In this document: piece after piece, positions 55,355 to 63,579 of the stretch | How the letters are laid out: every line of letters begins with the position of its first letter | How positions within the stretch are numbered: position 1 is the first letter of the stretch | NCBI RefSeq assembly: GCF_900107305.1 | Contig: NZ_FNPL01000002.1 | Coordinates: 124,001-188,000 of the forward strand | Direction of reading: 5' to 3' | DNA length: 64,000 nt | Origin: Thermoactinomyces sp. DSM 45892 | GTDB taxonomy: Bacteria > Bacillota > Bacilli > Thermoactinomycetales > Thermoactinomycetaceae | Program-made: the position numbers and the translations under genes | The notes under the pieces: model-generated | Told to the model about the DNA's origin: nothing | What the model saw: the letters and a program-made list of their open reading frames with translations, nothing else | Databases searched by the model: none

Positions 55355-55888
55355 GTGGGTTTCCTTTTTAGTGCCATTATTGCCTATCTAATCGGTAGTT
55401 TATCTCCGAAGTGGTGTGTTCAAATTTGTTCTGTTCGCTACCCGACGAAAGTAGCATGGATTTTGTTGGATGTAGTGAGGGGGCTTGTGGCAGTAGGGAT
55501 TGGACTCATATTTGCTGGATGGATGGGGGCTTGGGCAGCACTCATCTTCGCCGTTTTAGGAACATGGTACCCCTTTTATCCATCCATTCGGCCTGGAGAG
55601 GGGATCTGGATTTGTGTAGGTGGCTTGATCGTGTTAAGTCCGTTTCTCCTCATAGTTGGGGGATTGATCTTTATTGTAAGCCTCTTTCTCACTCGTTTTA
55701 CCTTCCTATCCACGTGGCTCGCTATTGCAGGGATTTGCTTATTATCGTTATTTTTCGTCTCACAAATCTCAGTATGGCTCATCTTGTTTGGGCTAGGAGC
55801 AGGCTGTATCTATCAGCAAAAAGATCATTGGGTCCGATTCCAAAAAGGAGTGGAGCCGAAAGTCAAGCCACCTTATAAGTTGTTTTAG
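55355..55888 (+). CDS. PlsY-like membrane protein lacking acyltransferase motifs
   Basis: This 177-residue protein begins IIAYLIGSLSPKW and ends VEPKVKPPYKLF, and its middle AALIFAVLGTWYPFYPSIRPGEG lines up with PlsY, the acyl-phosphate:glycerol-3-phosphate acyltransferase. PlsY motif 1 (SGNxGATN) is absent, with about 15-20 residues missing, and the KGGKxVAT motif 2 has become RPGEGIWIC. Catalysis is therefore unlikely; a structural or regulatory role, or decay, is inference. About five to six hydrophobic segments are present. The start is GTG, following GGGAAAGGATG. Confidence 0.65.
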   Translation: MGFLFSAIIAYLIGSLSPKWCVQICSVRYPTKVAWILLDVVRGLVAVGIGLIFAGWMGAWAALIFAVLGTWYPFYPSIRPGEGIWICVGGLIVLSPFLLIVGGLIFIVSLFLTRFTFLSTWLAIAGICLLSLFFVSQISVWLILFGLGAGCIYQQKDHWVRFQKGVEPKVKPPYKLF

Positions 55889-56691
55889 GATCTAGAGGCT
55901 TCCCAAGATACATAGTATCCAGAGTGATTACGCACTTGAAGAACGCCTTGATCGAGAATCATATATTGCCCTTTCACACCTAGTAGATTCCCTGTAACAT
56001 CCGATTGCTTTAGTAAATTGATCGATTTTACCTTCTCTGGGATTTCTACTTGTGGATAATGGAAATGACGAATTTCCTCGTCCGATAATAGAAAAGGATG
56101 ATAGGATTCAGGTATGTATCCGAGAGCTTCCTCGCGCACAATCGTTAAATCTACATCACTACCTTGACTTGTTAGCATACGCCGCCAGTTCGTTTTATCC
56201 GGTAGATGATTACTTAATAGAGCCTCGATTTCTCCTGCATCTTTACGAGTTGGTGCGCAAGCAATCGGGACAGCCGAGATGGCCCCTTGGTCGATCCAAC
56301 GCCTCGTTTCGTTTCCGGCCCTCGTTATCCCCACCTTAACCCCACTGCTGATCGCTAAATATACAAAATGCGGAGTCATACAATAAGCCAGTCCGAATTC
56401 AGGGTCACGGCAAGTTCCCTCATGGAAATGACAACGATCCGGCCGTACGAAGCACAGATCCATTTGCGGAAGGGAAGCAAAGCACGGATAGCAGTAGCCA
56501 TTGCCATATGTTTTCTTAATCCGCTTATCACAGTGAATACAGCGAATCTCCCCAGTAAAGGAGATCGTGATTTCGGTTCCTAGATAGTCATTAAGAGTGA
56601 TTTCTTCACCCGAAAGCTGGAGTAGATAATCAATAGGTTGATCTTGATTCCAAGTATGTACAAGCGGGGCAAGTGTGCCAGTTTGTTTCAT
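55885..56691 (-). CDS. DUF2797 family protein
   Basis: This 268-residue cytoplasmic protein has a cysteine cluster CIHCDKRIKKTYGNGYCYPC (about residues 51-70) likely to bind zinc, followed by CFVRPDRCHFHEGTCRDPEFG. Next comes a GIY-YIG-like segment, VYLAISSGVKVGITRAG, with RRWIDQGA. This order is that of the DUF2797 family, whose function is unknown. The GIY-YIG resemblance hints at nucleic acid contact, but that is inference. It is convergent with the PlsY-like gene and overlaps its stop by four bases. Confidence 0.85.
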   Translation of the reverse strand: MKQTGTLAPLVHTWNQDQPIDYLLQLSGEEITLNDYLGTEITISFTGEIRCIHCDKRIKKTYGNGYCYPCFASLPQMDLCFVRPDRCHFHEGTCRDPEFGLAYCMTPHFVYLAISSGVKVGITRAGNETRRWIDQGAISAVPIACAPTRKDAGEIEALLSNHLPDKTNWRRMLTSQGSDVDLTIVREEALGYIPESYHPFLLSDEEIRHFHYPQVEIPEKVKSINLLKQSDVTGNLLGVKGQYMILDQGVLQVRNHSGYYVSWEASRS

Positions 56692-57030
56692 GTATCGGGT
56701 TTCCTTTCTAGTTATTCTATTTATGTAATTGTTATGAGTAAGGGTGTTATCTTTACTATATAATGAATTTGTTTGATTTAGGGGATAAATTGCTTGCTAC
56801 TAATCCTTTTTTCTACCATAACACGAAGAGCTCACCTATTGTACACCGGATCTGGCTTTGTTGAATACCGAATTCATCGAAGTTTGAAGCCTAATTTTAC
56901 CCCAGATAGCTCGACCTTAGTTGCTCTGATTAGTAAAGAGCTTGTCTTTGTAAAGATAGTAAGATTAGGCAAGGACAGGCTCTTTAATACTTCCTGAGTT
57001 GAGATTTCCGAAGTTATAGAGGTGATAATC
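56692..57030. other. Non-coding stretch with a terminator-like hairpin
   Basis: A hairpin at 56935-56985 pairs AAAGAGC and TTGTCTTTG with CAAGGACA and GCTCTTT; it is a terminator-like structure with a weak tail. A short open frame covers 56794-56997 but has no ribosome binding site and would be part of this hairpin. No gene is supported. Confidence 0.4.
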
Positions 57031-57771
57031 ATGAATTACGTGGCTGAATTTATCGGCTTTAATGAGATGTTTGAGGGAGAAGTTATCATAAGTATAAGCG
57101 GATTTCGTCTTGTAGGAATTATTGCTGGATGGGGTTCATTTGATCTCGAAGTAGGCAAAAAATACTTGGTTGAATTGGACCTATGGATTGAGGGGGACGA
57201 TTCGATTAAAGAAAGTAGCTTCCCCAAGAAAGAGATATTAAATATTGCTGGGAAGTATAATTACATTTTGACAGGTTGGCTGGATTTCGAAAATGGTCAA
57301 TTGGAATCAAGTTTACCATTCTATTTAGGAAAAGGAGAACTCTATGATATATGGTATCTAGAGGATAAGTATGTGGATGTTATGGTCGATAGAATAGATA
57401 TTGCTTTCATAAAGCCTGTAATGGAAACAATTACTTTATACCGTCCTGTAGGACAAAAAGAACTAGATTTAATTCGAGCTAGTCACTATCGAGCTTTCCC
57501 TCCACGCCTTTCCTTTCAACCTATTTTCTACCCAGTTTTAAATGAAGAGTACGCGGTTCAAATTGCTCGTGACTGGAATAGGTTCGATGAGGCATCTGAT
57601 TATGAAGGATATGTGACTCGTTTTCAGGTTCGTAAGGACTTTATCAATCGGTACACCGTTCAAACGGTTGGTGGAACAGGGCATCAGGAATATTGGATCC
57701 CTGCAGAAGAGCTTGAAGAGTTTAACGGACATATCGAGGGTGTTATTGAGGTTATAGCTGAGTTTCATTAG
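57031..57771 (+). CDS. Two-domain hypothetical protein
   Basis: The 246-residue protein has an N-terminal beta-rich, acidic part (residues about 1-125, VAEFIGFNEMFEGEVIISIS to YVDVMVDRIDIAF). A C-terminal part starts with TITLYRPVGQKELDLIRAS and contains PPRLSFQPIFYPVLNEEYA and QEYWIPAEELEEFNGHIEG. I have seen the C-terminal pattern in uncharacterised Bacillota proteins, where it is sometimes labelled ADP-ribosylation-related; I cannot confirm that. The fusion may join a small immunity-like fold to this domain, but that is speculation. The ATG at 57031 is best placed after GAGGTGA. Confidence 0.6.
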   Translation: MNYVAEFIGFNEMFEGEVIISISGFRLVGIIAGWGSFDLEVGKKYLVELDLWIEGDDSIKESSFPKKEILNIAGKYNYILTGWLDFENGQLESSLPFYLGKGELYDIWYLEDKYVDVMVDRIDIAFIKPVMETITLYRPVGQKELDLIRASHYRAFPPRLSFQPIFYPVLNEEYAVQIARDWNRFDEASDYEGYVTRFQVRKDFINRYTVQTVGGTGHQEYWIPAEELEEFNGHIEGVIEVIAEFH

Positions 57772-57809
57772 TCTGTTTTTGGATAAATGTATAGAAAACT
57801 GTTTACAGC

Positions 57810-57846
57810 ATGAAGAGGAGCTCACTTAATGTGAACTCCTCTTCAA
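57810..57846. terminator. Hairpin between convergent genes
   Basis: GAAGAGGAGCTCAC (57812-57825) and GTGAACTCCTCTTC (57831-57844) pair with one mismatch and can stop transcription on either strand. Confidence 0.65.
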
Positions 57847-57867
57847 TATGCCAATCATCAATTATAA

Positions 57868-59124
57868 CTACGGGTTAATCGTAAAACTCGACACGACAGC
57901 AGCATGATCTGTCGGCCATTCATTATCTCTGTGCTGCCCATGAGGCTTTGGTGTCCCCACCATAAACACCTTTGAATCCGTCACGTGGGCTCTACCTTTT
58001 GAGTAGATAAAGTCGACTCGATCTTGGGGCTCCTTCGGATAGTGTGTATCCCATGGATGATCGTAGGTGTAAACGGGTGACCATGTGTGCCCTGGGTCTG
58101 CGGCTGGATCGGGATGAATAACGCGATACGAATCAATCATGCCTGCTTGTTCAATCTTCTTGGAAACGGGCCAATCTAAGACGTAACCTTGATGGATGTT
58201 CTTGGTTGATTCTACCCAGTCTAGGTGTGAGGGGGCGTTAAAGTCGCCGAGTAAGAATACAGGGATATTGGATGAGAGATATGGGTTTAATCGATTTAAG
58301 ATGTTGGTCGTCTGAACACCACGGCTTCGTTCTTCGTTGGCGATGATGTCCTTCGGTGCTTTCTTATCGAAATGAGCTAAATAGGGACTGTATACTCGGT
58401 AGTCTAAGTGTGCGGATGCGACCATAACTTCCTGTCCACTCGGTAAGCGAACACGAGCCGCTGATGCACCGACACCTTCGAACTCAAATGTTTCAACGAT
58501 GGGATATTTGCTTATGACACCGCCATCGTGGGATGCTTGATAATAGTACCAGCCTAGGCGTTTGGCTATCGCTGTAACAGGTTCTGCTTTTTCTTGAAAC
58601 CCGACGATATCAGCGCCTGACAATCGTACCGCGTTGACGATCTTTTCAAATCCATTGGCTACATTGGCCCCACCATTCCACGTGTTCATGGACATGATTT
58701 TTACGGTTTCAGGAGCTTGTGAGGGAGACTTCTGATTGATTACATGGATGGAGATATCGGGACTGATCTTAGTATATCCATCATTGGCAAAAAAGCGGAT
58801 TTCGTAGGCCCCAGCCTCTAGGACCCCGTTTAGAGTTACGGAACCGTTGGTAGCTCCTGAAGTAGCGGTCTTCGATCCGTTGACATACACCCAATCCAAC
58901 GAAGGGGAGTTTGGTGAGCCCTTACGATAAATGCCAATCCAGTCTTTTGCGCGACCGGGGCCGTTATGAAAGTTGATTTGAATGGCTTCGCCGGTACTAT
59001 ACGCAGGTTTTTTAGTGGAGAGGTAAGGACTTGCAGCAAAACTGATACTCACGATAGATAATGCCATGAAACAGAGACATATCAATAATACAGGGAGGAT
59101 TAAAATTCTTTTTCTTATCGACAT
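57868..59124 (-). CDS. Secreted endonuclease/exonuclease/phosphatase family protein
   Basis: The 418-residue protein has a Sec signal peptide (about residues 1-30, ending SISFAAS). An N-terminal Ig-like domain (about 31-135, with FHNGPGRAKDWIGIYRKG and AYEIRFFANDGYTK) is followed by an EEP domain. MSMNTWNGG, DIVGFQEK, the HL of SAHLDYRVYSP, LLGDFNAP and the final TDHAAVV provide the metal and catalytic residues (Asn, Glu, Asp, Asn, His). Substrates of such exoenzymes include nucleic acids, phosphate esters and sphingolipids; this one is unknown. The frame is open to 59148, but the ATG at 59124 has AAAGGA upstream. Confidence 0.85.
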   Translation of the reverse strand: MSIRKRILILPVLLICLCFMALSIVSISFAASPYLSTKKPAYSTGEAIQINFHNGPGRAKDWIGIYRKGSPNSPSLDWVYVNGSKTATSGATNGSVTLNGVLEAGAYEIRFFANDGYTKISPDISIHVINQKSPSQAPETVKIMSMNTWNGGANVANGFEKIVNAVRLSGADIVGFQEKAEPVTAIAKRLGWYYYQASHDGGVISKYPIVETFEFEGVGASAARVRLPSGQEVMVASAHLDYRVYSPYLAHFDKKAPKDIIANEERSRGVQTTNILNRLNPYLSSNIPVFLLGDFNAPSHLDWVESTKNIHQGYVLDWPVSKKIEQAGMIDSYRVIHPDPAADPGHTWSPVYTYDHPWDTHYPKEPQDRVDFIYSKGRAHVTDSKVFMVGTPKPHGQHRDNEWPTDHAAVVSSFTINP

Positions 59125-59288
59125 AAAGAAACATCCTTTCTCTTTCATTTTGACCTGATTTTTCCAAATTATAACGTGTAATGATTAATGCATTATGAAT
59201 GGAATGTGTAATGTATTGATGGTTTGAATGAAATGGGTGTTGTCAAAAAATCCTCGTTTCCTGCATACAGTTAACAGAGGTGATGATA

Positions 59289-60449
59289 TTGGATGAGGAT
59301 CGTCGTATTCCACAGCCGATGAGGGCAGATGGCAGTGGATGGTGGGATTTTGGCCCGCGAAATGTGATGCGTGACCGCGAAAACCCGGATTTGCTCGTTC
59401 CGCCTGTGACGGATGCTGGGACGCTTCCTAATTTAAAGTTCTCTTTTTCTGATACGTATATGCAGTTAAATCATGGTGGTTGGTCACGAGAGGTGACAGT
59501 TAGGCAGCTTCCGATTGCCACGACACTGGCTGGAGTGAATATGGCTCTAACGCCGGGAGGGGTGCGTGAGTTACATTGGCATGAGCAGGCAGAGTGGGCG
59601 TTTATGTTAGTAGGTAGTGCACGCATTACGGCAGTGGATCAGAATGGGCGGAATTTTATAGCGGATGTGGGTGTGGGGGATCTGTGGTATTTTCCGCCGG
59701 GGATTCCGCATTCGATTCAGGGATTAGAAGAAGGGTGTGAGTTTCTTCTTGTCTTCGATGATGGCACCTTCTCGGATCTGAATACGTTATCGATTTCGGA
59801 TTGGTTTGCACATACACCGAAGGACGTGCTATCGGCCAACTTTGGTGTGAAAACAGAAAATTTCAACGATACCCCGAATCACCAAAGATACATTTTTCAA
59901 GCAGAAGTTCCGGGACCTCTAGATAGTCAAAGGGTAATCTCACCGTACGGCACTGTACCAGAAAGCTTCACCCATCGTTTACTAGCTCAAGAGCCGATCA
60001 CTACTCCCGGTGGGCAAGTACGTATAGCGGATACGACTAACTTCCCTATAGCGGAGAGGGTTGCGGCGGCGTTGGTAGAAGTGAAACCGGGTGGCATGAG
60101 GGAGATGCATTGGCATCCAAATGCGGACGAATGGCAGTATTATATCTCTGGAAAGGGTCGAATGACTGTTTTTGCAGGTGAAGGGACTGCGAGGACGTTT
60201 GATTACAGTGCGGGTGATGTAGGGTATGTTCCTCGTGCTTTCGGCCACTATGTCCAAAACACAGGTGACCAGAGCTTATGGTTCTTAGAAATATTTAAGA
60301 GTAGTCGTTTTGAAGATGTTTCGTTGAATCAGTGGATGGCGCTCACACCTCGCCAATTAGTAGAAGAGAATCTACATGTAGGTCCTACATTTATGCATTC
60401 ATTACGAAAGAAAAAGTGGCCAGTAGTCAAATATCCAGGGTTTTATTAG
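59289..60449 (+). CDS. oxdD: Bicupin oxalate decarboxylase family protein
   Basis: The 386-residue bicupin matches OxdC/OxdD of Bacillus over its length. Manganese sites are HWHEQAE with the later PHS histidine in the N-terminal cupin, and HWHPNADEW with FGHYV in the C-terminal one. Oxalate decarboxylase turns oxalate into formate and CO2. The lid loop read as SENST in OxdC is SDLNT here, so the catalytic lid glutamate is replaced by Asp and the Asn-Ser pair by Leu-Asn. The TTG at 59289 is best spaced after AGAGGTGAT, and the N-terminus ([12 protein letters not shown]) matches OxdC. The symbol is tentative. Confidence 0.85.
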   Translation: MDEDRRIPQPMRADGSGWWDFGPRNVMRDRENPDLLVPPVTDAGTLPNLKFSFSDTYMQLNHGGWSREVTVRQLPIATTLAGVNMALTPGGVRELHWHEQAEWAFMLVGSARITAVDQNGRNFIADVGVGDLWYFPPGIPHSIQGLEEGCEFLLVFDDGTFSDLNTLSISDWFAHTPKDVLSANFGVKTENFNDTPNHQRYIFQAEVPGPLDSQRVISPYGTVPESFTHRLLAQEPITTPGGQVRIADTTNFPIAERVAAALVEVKPGGMREMHWHPNADEWQYYISGKGRMTVFAGEGTARTFDYSAGDVGYVPRAFGHYVQNTGDQSLWFLEIFKSSRFEDVSLNQWMALTPRQLVEENLHVGPTFMHSLRKKKWPVVKYPGFY

Positions 60450-60490
60450 GGATTCACGCAGAAGGTTATTTCCTATATAATGAATCCGAA

Positions 60491-60533
60491 CCTAGCGAAT
60501 AGTAGGAATGTTTGTCGGCTGTTGGTGGGGCTA
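60491..60533 (+). promoter_or_regulatory. Leader motif before btuF shared with btuC leader
   Basis: CCTAGCGA (60491-60498) and TGGGGCTA (60526-60533) occur here with a start-to-start distance of 35 bases. The same two words occur with the same distance before btuC. CTAGC and GCTAG within the motif can pair. Upstream, GGATTC and GAATCC (60451-60486) form another stem. The role is unknown. Confidence 0.4.
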
Positions 60534-60588
60534 GTAGTCTATCAACCGCTTGAAGTAGTAGATAATGGATCTATATTAGGAGGTACAT

Positions 60589-61521
60589 ATGAAAGGGTTT
60601 TCAATACGCAAATGGATGCTAGTCTGCTTGTCCCTTTTTCTTGTTTTTAGTGTAGTAGTAGGATGTCAATCAGGGGACAAGCCACCTGTCTCGACACCGG
60701 TTACACCTAGTAAAGTGAAGTACCCGATTACGGTTAAAGATATGGCTGGGAATGCGGTAGAATTTAAGAAGCCGGCTGAGCGAATCATCTCTCTTATCCC
60801 TAGCAACACTGAGATTGCTTATGCGATCGGGTTGGGGGATAAGATGGTGGGAGGTACGACGAACGATGACTTCCCAGCAGAAGCGAAGAAGCTTGAAAAA
60901 GTAGGTGACTTCACCATCAATGTAGAAAAAGTAGTTGCTCTCAAGCCGGATTTGGTACTTGCTTCTACGATGAATAAAGAGGTGGAGAAGCTTAAATCGT
61001 TAGGTATTCCGACTCTTGTACTGGACGGAAAATCGATCAAAGAAGTATTTGAATCGATTACGATTGTGGGTCTTGCAACCAATAAAGCACACGAAGCGGA
61101 TAATTTAGTAGGCACGATGACCAAGGAAAAACTAGCAATCTACCAAAAAGTGACCCCGATTGCGAAGAAGAATCCGAAAAAAGTATGGCTTGAGATTGAT
61201 CCGACTCTGATGACAGCAGGTGGCGATACGATTTTAAATGAGATGCTCGAAGTTGCTGGCGGTGTAAATGTAGCGAAAGAGCTAAAAGGGTGGCCACAAG
61301 TAGGTGCAGAGAAAGTGGCAGCTTGGAACCCTGATGTGATATTCTCAACTTATGGAAGTACAAGCCAGATCGAAGCCCGTCCCGCATGGGCAAGTGTAGG
61401 CGCAGTAAAACAAAAACAAGTCTTCACCCTCGACTCGAATACAACCAGCCGCCCAGGTCCTCGAATTATAGAGGGCATCAAAGAGATGGCGACCAAGTTG
61501 TACCCAGAGGCAATGAAATAA
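60589..61521 (+). CDS. btuF: Cobalamin ABC transporter substrate-binding lipoprotein BtuF-like
   Basis: This 310-residue lipoprotein (signal with lipobox VVGC) has the BtuF/FepB fold: VKDMAGNAVEFKKPAERIISLIPSN-type N-lobe, GGTTNDDFP, and KPDLVLAST. A C-lobe follows with WLEIDPTLMTAGGDT and WNPDVIFSTYG. It captures cobalamin or a corrinoid outside the cell. The substrate is inferred from the operon, which continues with FecCD permease, ATPase and cobalamin adenosyltransferase as in B. subtilis. An AGGAGG site precedes the ATG. Confidence 0.88.
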   Translation: MKGFSIRKWMLVCLSLFLVFSVVVGCQSGDKPPVSTPVTPSKVKYPITVKDMAGNAVEFKKPAERIISLIPSNTEIAYAIGLGDKMVGGTTNDDFPAEAKKLEKVGDFTINVEKVVALKPDLVLASTMNKEVEKLKSLGIPTLVLDGKSIKEVFESITIVGLATNKAHEADNLVGTMTKEKLAIYQKVTPIAKKNPKKVWLEIDPTLMTAGGDTILNEMLEVAGGVNVAKELKGWPQVGAEKVAAWNPDVIFSTYGSTSQIEARPAWASVGAVKQKQVFTLDSNTTSRPGPRIIEGIKEMATKLYPEAMK

Positions 61522-61595
61522 TATATATCAGCATAAAGAATTGGCTGAGACCTTCACAACCAAGCCTGTTTTAAAAGTTTAGGATGAATGGAATA

Positions 61596-61677
61596 GGGGC
61601 AATGTATCTGAACACTGCGATGTTAGTGAGCCGACCTAGCGATACATGCCCCGGGACAGTCTCCTATAGTGGGGCTA
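61596..61677 (+). promoter_or_regulatory. Structured RNA candidate between btuF and btuC
   Basis: GGGGC-A-ATGTATC (61596-61608) pairs with GATACATGCCCC (61641-61652) in a 12-base stem with one bulge, enclosing a smaller CACT/AGTG hairpin. The same GCCCC (61648-61652) can instead pair with GGGGC at 61671-61675, so the two folds exclude each other. The stretch holds the CCTAGCGA-N27-TGGGGCTA motif also found before btuF. I see none of the conserved boxes of a standard cobalamin riboswitch. Confidence 0.45.
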
Positions 61678-61724
61678 ATCAACAGCATTACAACCAAAAA
61701 AGATACATACTATTGAGGCTTATC

Positions 61725-62750
61725 ATGAGACGAGAAAATAACAAGAAACATGTATATATCGGCGGAGGAATGTTCCTCTGCTTTCTTTTTACCTTTATTC
61801 TAGCTGTAACCGTAGGAAGTCTGAAAATCCCGATCCTAGATATTTTCAGAGTGATCGGACACCATACCATCGGATTTCCCCATCAAGTAGACCCGACGTC
61901 AGATGCGGTTCTATGGTCCCTTCGTTTCCCCCGTGTATTATTAGCGATGGTAGTGGGAGCTAGTTTAGCACTTGCTGGGGTCTTATACCAAGGCGTGCTA
62001 CGAAACCCGTTAGCGGATCCCTATATACTAGGAGTCTCATCAGGATCCGCTACAGGCGCAATAATCGCGATCCTATCCGGGATTGGAGCAGGCATTTGGG
62101 GAATGTGGTTTATCTCACTTGCTAGCTTTCTAGGAGCTACGATAGCCACGGTGAGTGTGTTCTTTTTAGCAGGAAGAGAATTAAGAACGAATACGTTAAT
62201 CCTAGCAGGTGTTGTCATCCATGCCTTGTTTGGAGCGGTTATTACGTTTCTACTCTCTATGTCTGTCGAACAAATGTCTCGAATTCAATACTGGCTCATG
62301 GGAAGTTTTTCGTTAAGAGAGTGGGCTCATATTTGGATTCTGATTCCGATTATCCTAGTCGTGATGGGAGTCGCATGGTTTACGCAACGAGAATTAAATC
62401 TATTTGCCGTAAATGCTCGTACCGCCGCAAATGTCGGAGTATCGGTGAAGAAAACGAGATTTCTACTATTAATCCTAGCATCTTTTTTAACCGCCATCGT
62501 CGTATCCATATCAGGAATGATCGGTTTTGTAGGGATTGTCATTCCTCATCTGATCCGCATGATCATCGGTGCAAATTATCGTTTTTTGATCCCGTACTCG
62601 ATTCTAGCAGGTGCTACTTTTATGATGTTAAGTGATTTATTAGCCAGAACGCTCTTAGAGCCTAGGGAATTGCCTGTAGGTGTTATTACTGCCTTTTTAG
62701 GGGCCCCTATCTTTTCGTATTTTCTTTACAAATGGCGGCGTAATTTATAA
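61725..62750 (+). CDS. btuC: Cobalamin ABC transporter permease BtuC-like
   Basis: The 341-residue FecCD-family permease has about ten transmembrane segments. RFPRVLLAMVVGASLALAGVLYQG, NPLADPYILGVSSGSATGA and GMIGFVGIVIPHLIRMI are family hallmarks. It forms the membrane channel for the BtuF ligand. The frame is open to 61584, but the first 47 codons would cover the structured RNA; the ATG at 61725 has GAGG six bases upstream and gives normal length. Confidence 0.9.
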   Translation: MRRENNKKHVYIGGGMFLCFLFTFILAVTVGSLKIPILDIFRVIGHHTIGFPHQVDPTSDAVLWSLRFPRVLLAMVVGASLALAGVLYQGVLRNPLADPYILGVSSGSATGAIIAILSGIGAGIWGMWFISLASFLGATIATVSVFFLAGRELRTNTLILAGVVIHALFGAVITFLLSMSVEQMSRIQYWLMGSFSLREWAHIWILIPIILVVMGVAWFTQRELNLFAVNARTAANVGVSVKKTRFLLLILASFLTAIVVSISGMIGFVGIVIPHLIRMIIGANYRFLIPYSILAGATFMMLSDLLARTLLEPRELPVGVITAFLGAPIFSYFLYKWRRNL

Positions 62751-62775
62751 GTTGCAAGGGAGGGGGCTATCATCG

Positions 62776-63579
62776 TTGCTTACGATACAATCTGTTTCCA
62801 AACATTATGATACATGCTGTGTGATAGATGGAGTTTCTCTACAACTAAAACGCGGAGAATCCGTTGGCATACTAGGTCCAAACGGGAGCGGTAAAACAAC
62901 CCTTTTGCGGATGATATCAGGAGAGCTAACGCCCGATCAGGGAGAGGTTTGGCTAGAAGAACAGAATCTATCGAAACTAAAACCGAAAGCGAGGGCGAGA
63001 AGGATCGCCGTTTTGGCGCAAGAATTACTTGAAGATGCCCCTTTTACGGTGCGAGAGATAATTGAGATGGGACGTTACCCGTATGTATCGCGTTTTGAGA
63101 CCTTATCAGATCACGATGTCGAGGTAGTGGACCAAATTTTACAACAAACCAACCTATCAAACCGTCAGCATACTCGTATTACAGAGTTAAGCGGGGGAGA
63201 ACGCCAGAGAGTAGCGATTGCCCGGGCATTGGTACAAGAGCCTGAGATTCTCTTGCTAGATGAGCCGACTACTTATCTAGACCTAGAGGCACAATGGTCC
63301 TTGCTGGATATATGCAAGCACTGGCAAAAGGAAAAAGATCTAACACTCGTCATGATTATTCATGATCTCAATGTAGCCAGCCTCTTTTGTGATCGCATTC
63401 TCTTCTTACAAAATGGAAAATGTATCGCAGAAGGTACCCCAAAAGAAGTAATTTCTGCCTCCTTAGTCGAACAAGTATATGGAGTCCCTACGGTGGTTAT
63501 TCCCCATCCGGAGACAGGTGTTCCCCAAATTTTACATCAGCCATTTATGATGAATCCCCGAAAGGAGCATGGTTCATGA
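62776..63579 (+). CDS. btuD: Cobalamin ABC transporter ATPase BtuD-like
   Basis: The 267-residue ATPase of the FepC/BtuD group has Walker A GPNGSGKTTLLRM, signature LSGGERQRVAIARAL, Walker B ILLLDEPTTYLDLE and switch histidine in IIHDLNVAS. The frame opens at 62752, but the TTG at 62776 is nine bases from AGGGAGGGGG. It follows btuC closely and overlaps the next gene by four bases (ATGA), which suggests coupled translation. Confidence 0.92.
   Translation: MLTIQSVSKHYDTCCVIDGVSLQLKRGESVGILGPNGSGKTTLLRMISGELTPDQGEVWLEEQNLSKLKPKARARRIAVLAQELLEDAPFTVREIIEMGRYPYVSRFETLSDHDVEVVDQILQQTNLSNRQHTRITELSGGERQRVAIARALVQEPEILLLDEPTTYLDLEAQWSLLDICKHWQKEKDLTLVMIIHDLNVASLFCDRILFLQNGKCIAEGTPKEVISASLVEQVYGVPTVVIPHPETGVPQILHQPFMMNPRKEHGS

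Noticed and set aside
56794-56997. 67-residue frame and a GGCTTTGTTGAATA segment resembling an insertion sequence end
   Set aside because: No second end, no transposase, no target duplication; the frame overlaps a terminator-like hairpin and has no ribosome binding site.
60450-60588. Standard cobalamin riboswitch before btuF
   Set aside because: The interval is only about 139 bases and the conserved B12 box and core boxes are not visible; only the shared two-word motif and simple stems are seen.
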